Source of the DNA: Priapulus caudatus
Lineage: Eukaryota > Priapulida > Priapulimorpha > Priapulimorphida > Priapulidae
Assembly (NCBI RefSeq): GCF_000485595.1
Contig: NW_014577067.1
Span: 474,850 to 538,849, forward strand
Reading direction: 5' to 3'
DNA length: 64,000 nt
The stretch's first letter is position 1, and each line of letters begins with the position of its first letter. Position numbers and translations under genes: made by a program. The notes beneath the pieces are model-generated. The model made no database searches and had not been told where the DNA came from. It saw only the letters and a list, made by a program, of their open reading frames with translations. Positions 25,299 through 36,199 of this stretch are shown one piece after another.

Positions 25299-27809
25299 CT
25301 CACACACGCACGCAAGAACACACACTCGCACATACACGCACGCAAACACACAAGCACGCGTCTCACACAAAATGATCAAGAACTTTTAACAGTTGACTAA
25401 ACATTGGTACATCACATAAGTAGTGCCTTTTGAGGCATACAGAAAATGTTCTATGACAGTATTCGTACAAGGAGGGTAATGAAGGGAACTAATCAATAAA
25501 TATCATAAAATATAATATTCTATCCTCACTTGCATTATCCACACGTTTTTCAATTAATTATTTATTGTTTAAAGCTTATTCAGCACTGAACTTTATGGCT
25601 ATCCTCTACTAGCCTGTAGCATCTATATTCTATAGGCGCCACACAACAGTAGCCTTCTGCAAATTGTTCACCGTTGCATTATTTTGCCTCTGTAAAACGG
25701 ACGTTTTATTCAGACGTTCAGGACGTTTTTGTTATGTGGTAACGTTCGGCATGAGAGTGTACTGATTAGAATTGTACATGTAAGGTAGATGCCTTACAGA
25801 CACCTAGAAAACATGGAAAGTGAAATTGGTAGTATTGTGGGAAATTAGTCAAATTACGCCATTCTGCCAAGTGATTTAGCCATGGTGACCAAACCATGTA
25901 GTTTGTGGATCTAGAAAACTTGCTGGAAATTTACATAATGTAATTTTAATTAATTTTTGAGACATGTTTATTGAAGCATGCTGTCTATGGACGCCAACTA
26001 CTGGTGAATTCCACGTACAGAGAGGTGTATAACGAAATGCACAGCAGATATTATGAGCGAAAGGCTACACGGTGGCGCCATCTGTTGACCGATAGCATGA
26101 AAATCTAATCACAGAAATTTTCACGCACCGCTGATGTTCACTCTTGAACTCGGATGTTGGCCCTACGACAGATTGAAGATAACGTCCTAATGTGGAGGCT
26201 GAGACATAGCATACCTCACAGAGTATTTCAGTAGTGGAATACCACAACGTTGCACCACACAGGCACTCTAGTGTACTGAACCGGGTAATGCCATACTCTA
26301 GTCACGAACAAACTAGCTAGTAGAGATAGTGGACACATATACTTACTGGTGAGTGGTTCGACATATACTCTACAGGATGCAGTGACAATAGTAGTGTTTC
26401 GCACATGATGGTTGGACGCCTCACAGCTGTAGTTTGCTGGCTCTGTTGCATTAACGTACAGCATCGACTTTCTATATATGCTCTGTGTCTCCTTGTCTTT
26501 TATCTGCAAATGACATCAGAGTCTAAATCCTCTTCAACCGAGGGCAAAAAATAGGTACTCCTATTCAAAGAGGAAGGAAATTTATATTTAAATACATAAT
26601 GTCACCACACACACACACACACACACTCTGTTCCTATGTTCACTTCTAAGCAGACTTAGATGTGAAAATCGCCAGACGGACGCAGTTTCACACATTCCTA
26701 TTGCATCATAGTTTTTATTCACATACAAAGTGCATAATTGCTGCCAGATCTTTTTTTGGGGCCAAATAGCAAAAAAATGTCAACTGCACATTATTTCGGC
26801 ATTTTTGTCAGATGAGGTATTAGAAGTAATTTATGGAATGGCTTAGTGCTACCACTTACTAGCACCCCATCCTTGAACCAGCGGATGGTCGGTTCTGGAT
26901 ATCCCACTGCCTGGCACTCCAGATGAACAACATCCCCCCAGCGTACGAAACGGTCTGTTGGCGCATGAATGATAGTAGCAGGAGCTGCAGAGAATCCAAA
27001 CAAGCTTCTTTGTAACGAGTATGCAATTTTTCAGCCAGAAGCTACAGACCGAGAACGTTTATTAAGTCTGAGACCTATATTATTCTATTGTAAACAAAAG
27101 CTAATATCTGATAATTTAGAAACATATAGGTATATACTATTTTTACACAATAAGTATCGCAATATCTCGGTATTATTCCTCTTTAAAGTGATTACGTCAC
27201 CGTAAATAGTAAAAAATAAAAAAAATATTTCCACAAAATATAAGTAATTCTGTTCACTTTTTATGGTTAAATTGCTGCATTATACTTCTTATTTTACTAT
27301 ATTGTTCGATGTGAACATACACTCGTGACGCATACATAGCCCATAGCAAGCAATTAATGTCAGGAACACTAATTTCAAATCGACCAGGTTTTTTTGGATT
27401 TTTAACTAGTTGAGAAACAATCTTATCAGGAAAGAATTTGACGATACGTTTAGTTCTTACTTTTAATGTAAAAAAATGGCAACAAAAACTTTAAACATTT
27501 TACCATAGAAAATTCGTGACGTAGTCAATTTAAAAGAGTTTGATATTTTTGCAACCATTTTCAGTCTCACACAGACACCAACAAACTAACAAAATAACTG
27601 ATATGATACTTACATCTACATTGCTAAATGTAAATGCATGCGTGCATGCGTGCGTGCCACCACCATCACCAAAACATATACCTTGAACTTGGACAAAGGC
27701 TGATTCAGAGGTTACTGATGGACCATTTGGTTTCCTTGCTTGGCATTTGTACCATTGTTGATCTGCAATCTGCACCTTAGCAAAGTTTAGTGTCCCATTT
27801 TTCATCAAT
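12668..27809 (-). CDS. MUSK: MuSK/Nrk-type receptor tyrosine kinase (Ig, Frizzled-CRD, kringle, kinase)
   Basis: MuSK is a type I membrane receptor kinase; in vertebrates it is the agrin/LRP4-activated organiser of neuromuscular synapses. Exons on the minus strand, 5' to 3': 27682-27809 (second half of Ig2, with [10 protein letters not shown]), 26860-26984 (Ig3, [19 protein letters not shown]), 26347-26503 (end of Ig3, ANYSCEAS), 17371-17522 (CRD start, [20 protein letters not shown]), 16209-16338 ([23 protein letters not shown]), 15420-15524 ([11 protein letters not shown]), 14899-14993 (CRD end, [10 protein letters not shown]), 14561-14649 and 14248-14401 (kringle), and 12668-13863 (transmembrane and kinase). 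All joins are in phase except 26347 to 17522: the upstream exon ends with one spare base and the next starts with one, so a linker exon is probably missed. Ig1 and the first half of Ig2 were not found and may lie in the N gap or in 30-42 kb. ROR was considered, but the kinase matches MuSK best ([24 protein letters not shown]). Confidence 0.88.
13864..14247 (-). other. MUSK intron between kringle and kinase exons
   Basis: AT-rich intron with A/T-rich imperfect repeats near 13910-14040 (TAAATATTAATTAATTG-type). No gene is seen. It is bounded by donor GTGAGTG (14247 downward) and acceptor GCCGCCAG ending at 13864. Confidence 0.7.
14248..14649 (-). CDS. MUSK: Kringle domain of the MUSK-like receptor (two exons)
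   Basis: Exon 14561-14649 starts the kringle at [20 protein letters not shown], with MPCQKWSKQ. Exon 14248-14401 completes it with [29 protein letters not shown] and a final cysteine. The cysteine order and the PWCF/WEHC motifs are those of a kringle. The join is in phase 0 (donor GTGAAA, acceptor TTTTTTTTCAG). Kringles sit between the CRD and the membrane in ROR, Drosophila Nrk and non-mammalian MuSK; mammalian MuSK has lost it. Confidence 0.9.
16489..17157. mobile_element. 669-bp TIR element (MITE-like) in a MUSK intron
   Basis: The ends are long inverted repeats of about 120 bases. The left begins AGGCATACTAGGCCCATTGA and the right ends with its complement TCAATGGGCCTAGTATGCCT. Further inward, CCAAACGCGTATTAGTTTG (left) pairs with CAAACTAATACGCGTTTGG (right). 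No transposase is encoded. The element lies between the CRD exons ending at 16338 and starting at 17371. Target duplications are not clear. Confidence 0.85.
18151..18207. repeat. Perfect 22-bp-arm palindrome (TCAAGAG hairpin 1)
   Basis: TCAAGAGTACATAATAGGAG continues to AT and is mirrored exactly by ATCTCCTATTATGTACTCTTGA after a 13-base loop. The same ends recur in seven other hairpins in this window. Confidence 0.9.
18899..19012. repeat. (CACG)n microsatellite
   Basis: About 20 uninterrupted CACG units with flanking CA-rich copies, within the large MUSK intron. The apparent ORFs (ARTHARTH or VRACVRAC) are repeat shadows. Confidence 0.9.
20384..21385. mobile_element. Dispersed repeat R1, copy 1 (longest, with internal partial duplication)
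   Basis: It begins GTCAATGAAACTGTAGCTCACCTTGG (broken here as GTCAATGAAACTG then TAGCTCACCTTGG). It contains the hairpin at 20442-20490 and the block CTCTCCCATAGGAGTAACAA three times, and ends in a GGAC-rich stretch and ACACCCCATGGCAATAGCTC. The TTTTTGCCAAAAAGTGG block occurs twice, showing an internal duplication of about 350 bases. Other copies are at 33855-34530, 35811-36199 and 49487-50197. No protein is encoded. Confidence 0.85.
21990..22052. repeat. Four tandem copies of a 16-bp unit
   Basis: GTTAGCATCACAGCAT is repeated four times head to tail, directly adjacent with no spacers. Confidence 0.85.
23200..23262. repeat. CACG-rich 20-bp tandem repeat
   Basis: GCACGCACGCACTATC-type units alternate, with further CACG runs. 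This is a simple repeat in the large MUSK intron. Confidence 0.8.
23761..23970. repeat. (CAA)n microsatellite
   Basis: A long run of CAA with scattered GAC/AGC interruptions. It gives poly-Asn (plus) and poly-Val (minus) open frames that are not genes. Confidence 0.95.
24475..24597. repeat. (GA)n/(GAGC) microsatellite
   Basis: GAGAGAGAGAGC units repeat about eight times. The surrounding 22.1-24.9 kb is GC- and CpG-richer than the rest of the intron, but I could not support an exon or promoter in it. Confidence 0.9.
25243..25345. repeat. (CACG)n microsatellite
   Basis: About 15 CACG units followed by degenerate CACA/CACG copies, in the MUSK intron upstream of the CRD. Confidence 0.9.
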
Positions 27810-28051
27810 CTGTGATAACATACATGAAAAAACATCGTTTGATCAAAACAATATCAAAATAAGTTCACTCTCAAGATCTTCAGACCACTAAACACATTAA
27901 AAAAATTCAATTATAACATATACACATTCCTTCATATATATTCCTCGTTTGTATAAAGCTCTTGAAGAGAAAATACATCATCAACCTGTAGGTCTACTAT
28001 GAGTAAAAAAATACCCTTTCCTCTAAACTCCTATCATGGATATATATATTA

Positions 28052-28089
28052 TCAAGACCTCATAATACCTAGGGATTATTGGCTCTTGA
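28052..28089. repeat. Imperfect TCAAGA palindrome (hairpin 8)
   Basis: TCAAGACCTCATAATACC pairs imperfectly with GATTATTGGCTCTTGA. It shares the ends and size of the other TCAAGAG hairpins but has several mismatches. Confidence 0.55.
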
Positions 28090-28217
28090 TACTATGTAAT
28101 ATTAATTTATGATTTGTCTGTCCTATCTTCTCTGACATTCACATCTGGTTTTGGAACATACGCTACACTATAATGGATAGCTTCTGTTTAGACTGTTTCA
28201 CTAACACTTTCACTGGT

Positions 28218-28251
28218 CAGGGGCGTGTACAGGTGGGGTAGCAGGGGGGGG
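28218..28251. mobile_element. Left end of a hAT-like MITE, cut by the gap
   Basis: CAGGGGCGTGTACAGG is identical to the start of the complete element at 44735-44892. The copy runs into the N gap after 33 bases. Confidence 0.6.
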
Positions 28252-28925
28252 NNNNNNNNNNNNNNNNNNNNNNNNNNNNNNNNNNNNNNNNNNNNNNNNN
28301 NNNNNNNNNNNNNNNNNNNNNNNNNNNNNNNNNNNNNNNNNNNNNNNNNNNNNNNNNNNNNNNNNNNNNNNNNNNNNNNNNNNNNNNNNNNNNNNNNNNN
28401 NNNNNNNNNNNNNNNNNNNNNNNNNNNNNNNNNNNNNNNNNNNNNNNNNNNNNNNNNNNNNNNNNNNNNNNNNNNNNNNNNNNNNNNNNNNNNNNNNNNN
28501 NNNNNNNNNNNNNNNNNNNNNNNNNNNNNNNNNNNNNNNNNNNNNNNNNNNNNNNNNNNNNNNNNNNNNNNNNNNNNNNNNNNNNNNNNNNNNNNNNNNN
28601 NNNNNNNNNNNNNNNNNNNNNNNNNNNNNNNNNNNNNNNNNNNNNNNNNNNNNNNNNNNNNNNNNNNNNNNNNNNNNNNNNNNNNNNNNNNNNNNNNNNN
28701 NNNNNNNNNNNNNNNNNNNNNNNNNNNNNNNNNNNNNNNNNNNNNNNNNNNNNNNNNNNNNNNNNNNNNNNNNNNNNNNNNNNNNNNNNNNNNNNNNNNN
28801 NNNNNNNNNNNNNNNNNNNNNNNNNNNNNNNNNNNNNNNNNNNNNNNNNNNNNNNNNNNNNNNNNNNNNNNNNNNNNNNNNNNNNNNNNNNNNNNNNNNN
28901 NNNNNNNNNNNNNNNNNNNNNNNNN
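28252..28925. other. Assembly gap (674 N)
   Basis: A run of N interrupts the MUSK locus upstream of the first Ig exon found. Missing Ig1/Ig2 exons could lie here. Reading frames across it are meaningless. Confidence 1.
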
Positions 28926-28959
28926 ATATATACTATATATATATATATATATATATATA

Positions 28960-29605
28960 CAGGGTTCTCCAAGCTTTTAAATTATAGCATGGGGGTGGTA
29001 CTCAGTGATAGGGGTGTCCGGGAAAATTTTTGAATTGTAGAAGCTCTGAGATGCAATCTGGGACACTCTGTGTGTAAATTTGAAGCACTGCATGTGGGGT
29101 GAAAATGTTTGTTTTGCATGGGCAAAGCCATCGGAAAATTCAAAATAATAAATGGAATAAAAATACCAAAATGTAGGGGTGAACTTGCTGGTTTGCTGGT
29201 TCCAAATCGAGTTCACCTCTCATAAATAAATAATTTTTTTTGTCACCATTGACAATGGCAGGAGTGGTCGGTAAGTGTACCAGTCTACTCTACCTCGTGT
29301 TAGACTGGGTTACCTGCCCCGTAATAATGCCGTTGGAAATTAATTCACGATGTCAGCTCAGATGCAAAATATTTAAAGCAAAAGGTTATACACCATAGAT
29401 AAATTTTGGTATAGGGGATATATGTATAGGGGGTCTTATGGGATAGGGAGAGGGTGACTGTTTGTACTTGTGTGTTGTACTCCCGTACCCGTAGCATCGA
29501 GACCAACGTGTATTAATTGTTTGAACTTCTCGTTTATACACCAGCATGGCGGCTGCATTTTAGGATGGTGGGGCGCCAGGCTATAAGTGCCCTTGGAGAA
29601 CCCTG
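28960..29605. mobile_element. hAT-like MITE with CAGGGTTCTCCAAG termini
   Basis: The left end CAGGGTTCTCCAAG at 28960 is matched by the right end CTTGGAGAACCCTG ending at 29605. The CAGGG...CCCTG ends are typical of hAT elements. There is no transposase frame. The flanks are AT repeats (left) and GTATACAA (right), so a target duplication cannot be read cleanly. Confidence 0.75.
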
Positions 29606-29610
29606 GTATA

Positions 29611-29655
29611 CAAGAGCGTATTAAGAAGGTTTTAAGGCTTCTTAATACGCTCTTG
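29611..29655. repeat. Palindrome with variant stem (hairpin 5)
   Basis: CAAGAGCGTATTAAGAAG is mirrored exactly by CTTCTTAATACGCTCTTG around a 9-base loop. It has the same CAAGAG end as the other hairpins but a different inner stem, with the two arms matching each other. Confidence 0.85.
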
Positions 29656-32602
29656 ATATATACCATATATTAGTATGAATGATATTTATTATAAAAGTAT
29701 TATATTTAGCACATAGACGCAACCATAGTAGGTTGCAACCTACTCATACCTACACCTACTCATGCTACAAGCTAATCTCACCAGAGAACACATGACCAAA
29801 TATGGTTTGATAACAAATTTCCAATTATGTGGTGAGACAAAGGGTGACAGCAATCAAAAACACAACGCAGCACATATCTGTCTATGCCGATGTGAACGAG
29901 CAATGACTTTGCCCACGTAGGACTACCAAAATCTAGAAATTCCCAGAATTTGCAGTTGAGTTGATTCCACAAATAGGTATACACTATTTTTTATACTGAC
30001 ACACCCTAACATACTACATATACACATTGGGTACATGTGAAAAATACACATTTAAACTACAAATAATGAATATATTTATTTTAACAAGTACCTATATATA
30101 CTGTAATGTACGTAATATGCTGAACTGCTTCCCTAAATCCTACTTCTAATACGCATGCCCACTATCCACTAGCTATTGTACAACCTTGTCCGTCCAAAAA
30201 CCTCAAAACTTTAACAACAAAATTCCAACGACGGGTTAATTAACGTACGTATATTTGTAATGTCTGTAATGTAACGTGTAATTTACTCGCCGCCTGTTAA
30301 ATTGCAATGCCAGTACACATTACATATATGCGAGCAGCCGGTCCAACAGTGTTCCCGGAGTACACCACGCCTCGACACTGCGTACACCGCGTACCTAACC
30401 ATGTAGACCTGTGAAACATCAAACAACAGGGTCCCTCCCTCCCGCGTACTAGTATACCCAGCGCAGCAGACAGCATTTTCACTACAAAAATTGACTCGAA
30501 ATCATCAAAACAGGTTCAGATGCCATCGAAGCATCGGGCAAGTGTAAAAACAAATAGAACTTCTTCAAATGTAAGCTGTCCAAATGACAAACGTATCTGT
30601 GCTAAATGACTACCAGGAATGCTGAACCTGTAGGCGGGAATGTTTGAGCAAGTCTGCCTATTTGGGACAATGACACTGCCCGCGCAAGGAACCATCTTGT
30701 ATCAAAACAACCATACGCCAATCCTAGACCAACCCATACATGAGCAAGATTACTTCATTCGTAACATGAGCTTGCCACATCACGAAACTGGACACAAAAG
30801 AAGATGTGTATTGTAGAGAAATGTGGACAACTGGGGAATGAAAGGAACGGGAATAGGGATTAAGGCAGGTCTTGTAAAAAGGCTCTCCTAAATTGACTTG
30901 TGGATCACACTCACAGAACACACAAAAAACGTTCATAAGTGATGAATTCACAAAACAGTACAGCATTGAAGAGATGGCCTTTTTAAATGCAGATAGTACA
31001 TTTTAATAAACATACAATGTCAATGAAATTGTTTTTCGCCGAAATTCGTATATAGCCTATAGGTAAATAGTGCATAGCATACATAAGTGGCAATCACACC
31101 CACGCATACACACAGAACCACATGGGTATCAATGGTCAATGTAAAAATGCCTGCTCGGAACGACATAACACAGGTAATAAAATTTAGCATGCATCAGTGA
31201 TTTCTGGGAACAGTAAATGTGTTATGAACAGTACATGTTGGCACTATTGGTGCATGCCAGTGTATTGGAAGCACATACGAAAACATTAATTCTAAGAGTA
31301 AGCAGTTAAAATTAATTTTCCATAATGCATGCCTAATGATGCCTTTATAATAATAAGACTATAACTAAATATTAAAAGGCCAGCAATTTATTTTCTTTCC
31401 CAAATAAATACGAGCAGAGTGCATTGTGGAAATAACCCATAAAAACGCGTATTTCGTTACCAACAAACCCAAATGTCGATGGCGTGGATAGGTAGCAACA
31501 GAAAACCCCAGTACACACCTACCCCACCCTCATCCCTAGCATAGGATAGCTGCTCGTGTTTAGCATAGTATGTAATAACTCATTTTCAAAACAGTGACGT
31601 ACACGTTCTATACGCAGTCAATAATACTCAGTCCATGCAAGTACTGATACATTGCTGTTTCATAAAACTACAACAAATCAATGCTACGAACCTTGACAGA
31701 CATAACGCGTTAAATACTGTTTTCGTGAGCCAAAACTGTACAACCTAATTTTACTTTAGCTTTGATGGTAACGAAGATGCCCATTCCCGCGAATTCTCCC
31801 CTTCGACTAAAGCTCAAAACCTGACTGATACACGCATGTTACACGCCACCACAATGACAATCCAAGGATATACCTGCCCTTGTTTGCTGCAGGTACAGCC
31901 AGACAGGTACAGCTCTGTTAATTACACCATAACTTGCCAACAGGCACTGGCAATTACCCTGTTCAGGTATTTAGATGCACACGTACAATGGCTGCGCATT
32001 TGGGCTTGTGTGTGGATGAGCGGTATGTACAGGCACGGGGGGAATATCCTACTAGCACACCTACACACCGAAATTCCCAAACATTCCTGACATTCTTCGC
32101 AATATACGCATCCTATATACGCATCCTACACACGTAGCACGGTCGTTCGCAGGGGCTGTACGGCGTAGGTGGCAGGCACTACCACTGTCTGCCGTATATT
32201 AAATTAATACCAGTTGCCGGAATTAGGCAGAACATATTGATAAAAGAGTCATACCTGTGGGCGATGGAATGCGAATCTTCGCCTATTATATCATTAGATT
32301 GTCACTTATCCCAAACAATCTGAGAGCCATTCTTGTAACGTGGGGGCGAGCGCGTGTGCGTGCTTGCGCGCGCGTGTGCGCATTTTGCAAGTGGTTCTGT
32401 GCGGAGGGAAGCTTCGCCACTGCGTTAAAGAGCAAACCCACCCTAACCGTACAACATTTGTTGCTGTTGTTACAGGTACATTCCTCGCGCAGATGCGATC
32501 GCGCCTTAGGGCGAAAGAGAGATGAACGTGGGCCACATACTTGTACACAACAACGTTCACGTACTCCGACCGACCGGCCAATGATTCAGCAGTAACGCAG
32601 AT
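29656..32602. other. Intronic or intergenic stretch without recognised genes
   Basis: I looked for Ig-type exons on the minus strand here (a conserved C, then W, then YxC in frame between splice sites) and found none I could support. The sequence is largely AT-rich and single-copy in appearance. Confidence 0.4.
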
Positions 32603-32880
32603 GGGGTCGTTGTCGTATCAGGTACTACAGATATGTACCCGAGGTAGTTTTAGGTTGTTTAGTATTATGTTTATATTTTTATATGAGGTATGTTTAGGGT
32701 TAGGGTTAGGGTTAGGGTTAGGGTTAGGGTTAGGGTTAGGATTAGGGTTAGGGTTAGGGTTAGGGTTAGGGCTAGGGCTAGGATTAGGGTACACTTCTGT
32801 AGTACAAGTCTGGTACACTTTGTGTATACATATATGTACCTCGGGTACATATCTGTAGTACCTGATACGACAACGACCCC
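32603..32880. mobile_element. Inverted-repeat element enclosing interstitial telomeric repeats
   Basis: Perfect 44-bp inverted arms lie at 32603-32646 (starting GGGGTCGTTGTCGTATCAGG) and 32837-32880 (ending CCTGATACGACAACGACCCC). Between them, about 32690-32791 is a nearly perfect run of roughly 16 TTAGGG units with a few ATTAGGG/GCTAGGG variants. No coding capacity. TTCAGCAG occurs just outside both arms (32585 and 32881). Confidence 0.92.
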
Positions 32881-33854
32881 TTCAGCAGCAGTAGCCCACG
32901 TGTACACGCCGGCTCGCATCTTGAGATGCCATCAGGTTCATCACCTTGTTTTCACTGGGGCGATGACTCACGGACGAACACCACGCGGCAAACATCAACG
33001 AAATTATTCGAAACGGGACATCGAACGAGACTGAGAAAAAATACGAACTGCAACAGTGCATGTGAACTCAAGAGATATCTTAATCAATCATCCGTACGTT
33101 GTTTGTCTAATTTCACGAACGAATTCCTGAATTTGTGTTGTGAAAACTGGTTTTTGGCGATGATCATATAGAGCCAGCTTCGTCGCAATCGCCTGCAATG
33201 TAATCTGCATCCATCTGGGATTGTAGGCAAATATTGCAGAAAATCTCACCGAAAGATGACGTGCCCGAAAGCGAAAGAATTTATGACAGCGTCGACAGGT
33301 ACAAAATCACATACGCTAATGAGCTTTTTAAAATCACGAAAGAGTGGGGCTTTTAATTTGTACAGGGTTATTGATTTTCTAAATCTGAAACGATTTCAGT
33401 GAAAAATTTTAATAACAAATGCACATGCATGATCACAATTTGCCAGACTAGTGCAAGCCATCAACGTCACGGCACGTGTAAAGAACTTGTAAGACTAGTA
33501 ATAAGAGCCGAACAGTAGAACATACTGTAATAACCTTCTCATCTGTATTTTAAAGTCACACGTCTCTGCACAGGTAATGATATCATTAGAAGGAAACGGG
33601 ACTAGGTTGGCACTCTATCATTCTCAGTAGTTGACAAAAGTTAATAGAGATACAAACTGTGTGCTTGCTGTGGTGAATTTCACCTCGACAGCATGAGACA
33701 TTATATACGTACCACCACATCACAACACCTCACCTACATGACATTTCATCATAACATTCCATCAACAATATAGTGCAATCCTTACTGGCCCACTACACTG
33801 CTACTAGCAGTTACCTACTCAAATTACATCACACGACAAAGGCTAATTTTAAAT

Positions 33855-34530
33855 GAAAGTGTCAATGACACTGTAGCTCACCTTGGGTGTGATAGAAGAG
33901 GGAGGGGGATATATAAAGCAAGAGTATATAAATATATGCGAGAACTCCCATTATATAGCATATCTCCCATTATATACTCTTGATAATGATATATGCATAA
34001 GTTTTGATGCGAAAATAAATGTTTCAGATCTGAAAGTCTGAAATCTTGACGAGAGATAGCACTACGCCTAAATGATCGCGATTTTGGTTTTCGAATATCG
34101 CGCAAATAAAAGCAATAAAATATTCCAGTCAAATTACTGTAACGAAGAATCTAAAACACAATATTACACGTATATAGGTATGATTGTAGAGTTGTTAACC
34201 AGAGTTAGACGAAATAAACGTAATAGGACGTTGTCATCTCTCTCATAGGAGTAACAACTGTTTTGGGGCTAGCCTTACAGTTACACATTGATTCACATAC
34301 CAAAATTTAACAAAATCTAATTAATTTAGATGGTCATTTTCATTTTTGCCAAAAAGTGGGCGTGACTCGAACGTAGGTCGACTGGCGTGCTCCAAAATAG
34401 GAAGTTCAAACCTCTCCCATAAGAGTAACAACTATATGCAATTTGAAACATGTGGGTCAAACGGTTCTTGAGTTATCGTTGACCGTAGGCAGACACTGAA
34501 ATGCATAGATCTACCTAATTTGCATAATTA
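33855..34530. mobile_element. Dispersed repeat R1, copy 2
   Basis: Begins with AAAGTGTCAATGACACTG and TAGCTCACCTTGGGTGTGAT, with hairpin 3 at 33919-33983, and ends after GTTATCGTTGACCGTAGGC near 34490-34530. It lacks the GGAC-rich right end, so it is 3'-truncated relative to copy 4. Confidence 0.85.
33919..33983. repeat. TCAAGAG-type hairpin 3, inside R1
   Basis: CAAGAGTATATAAATATATG pairs imperfectly with ATCTCCCATTATATACTCTTGA. It shares the stem ends of the free-standing palindromes. Confidence 0.75.
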
Positions 34531-35459
34531 AAAAAACAAGTGCCGCAGAGCGACAGCGCTCATCCTAACACGTCTACTGGCGGTGACTCTGTGGTGGAGT
34601 GGTGGATCTACGTAAACCTTGTTTAGTCCCAAATGTGTTTCACCACGAGACACGCCGAAACAGTGAATGCCCACAGAGGATGGGTAGGAACCGTTCTCGA
34701 AAAGAATGTCTTCGTTTGGATCCGGTCTATGAAACCGTTGTGCCAACGAGATGGCGAGGTACGATTTACAGTGTCCTCAGATTAAAGATTTGCAAGCTTC
34801 CCATCAACGTCAGTAGCAACAACTATCTGGCAAGACAGACCCTAGGGTAAGCACTCCATGCCATTTATACGCAGCCTACAGCTGCGCGCATCAGAGCAGG
34901 GCTGCCACCTGTGAACGCAATTAAGGCAAAAACTGGCCACAGTCGCCACAACTGGCACATGCACCTGGCAGTGCCACTGGCAGCCGGCATACGTACATTG
35001 TACCCATACTGGACAGTACAGAATGCCTCATCCTAAATTTACGATTAAGGGCAGCATAAACCTTCTTAACCAAAATTTAGTTTTGAAATTTCAGCTGTGA
35101 CATTGTACAGCGTCTTCAGGGCATGTATAGATTGCTCCCTAGCAACGCGCGCAGTCAAATTCTTTCTAACAAAGCAGACAGTCACAACATCCATGTTTAA
35201 AGCGCCTCCTCCGTTGAGGGTCAAAAGTGTATCCCTGACACTGTATCTTCCAGTGTCAGCAGAAAGTAAGATTCATTTGGTCCTTTCAATACTGCCAGTA
35301 CCAAAAATGCTAGTCACCCGGCTGAAACAAAAAGTTTTTCAACTCGCTGACGGCCACCGCGCGGCGTCCGCCGTCAGCACCCTTGTCCTCACGAAAAATG
35401 TCTAACCATCTGCCCTGCTGCCCCATTGACGCTTTGACCTGTGACCCGTCCCCATCTTC

Positions 35460-35810
35460 GGCGACACGTGAATGTTTTTCCTGACCATGATGCTATACAC
35501 CGACTAATCACGACGCTAGGCGAGCGCTTTAGATTTGTGCCCAATTCGCATTCCTCCCTATACCGTTAAGTTAATCGGACTGAATGTTGCGCGCCCTTCC
35601 TTTTACCACCTCTTGACCCTTTGGACGCCCCAGCTTTCGACAGCACAACTCGTCTTGACGATGCCCGCCCAACGACGCCAATATCCGGGACCGTACGTCG
35701 GAGCGCGTTAAGATTTGTGCCAAACTCCGTTGACGGACGACCGGACGACCTCGGACGGACGGACATCAACGCGATTCTACCAAGCTGCATCTGACTAGTC
35801 GATGAGCTAA
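35460..35810. mobile_element. Dispersed repeat R2, copy 1
   Basis: It shares with 47936-48290 the blocks GATTTGTGCCCAATTC, CTATACCGTTAAGTTAA, GCGTTAAGATTTGTGCC, a GGACGGACGGAC stretch and the ending CAAGCTGCATCTGACT...GAGCTAA. Non-coding. It abuts an R1 fragment. Confidence 0.7.
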
Positions 35811-36199
35811 AATCAAAAACCTGTGTGACGATGTTTTGGGCGCCAGTCCTCACTTCATCACAACGCCAGAAAATAGCAAACAATCCATTAAACCTGAAGC
35901 TGACTTATGGCCATTTTCCATTTCGTGCACGTGGCCCGAATGTAGGCACGACCTGGCCTGTCGCGCCAAAATAGGACGCTCAAAACCTTCCCATAGGCAG
36001 GTGACAAACCATATATCACATTTGAACTCCGTGCCCCGCCAACACACCACAACCCACACCCGCCCCCGCCCCACAACCACCAGTGGGGTCAAACGGTTCT
36101 TGAGTTATCGTTGACCGTAGCCAAATGTTGACGGACGGACGTACGATGGGCGACACCCCATGGAAATAGCTCAGCTTGACGATGTCAAGGCGAGCTAAA
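35811..36199. mobile_element. Dispersed repeat R1, copy 3 (right-hand part only)
   Basis: Diverged right part of R1: TGTTTTGGGCGCCAGTCCTC, GGTTCTTGAGTTATCGTTGA and the end GACGATGTCAAGGCGAGCTA. It carries small insertions relative to the other copies. Confidence 0.75.

Noticed and set aside
28217-28980. 251-codon frames across the N run
   Set aside because: They exist only because N has no stop codons.
32690-32791. Chromosome end
   Set aside because: Unique sequence and genes continue on both sides and the repeats are bounded by inverted arms, so it is interstitial.
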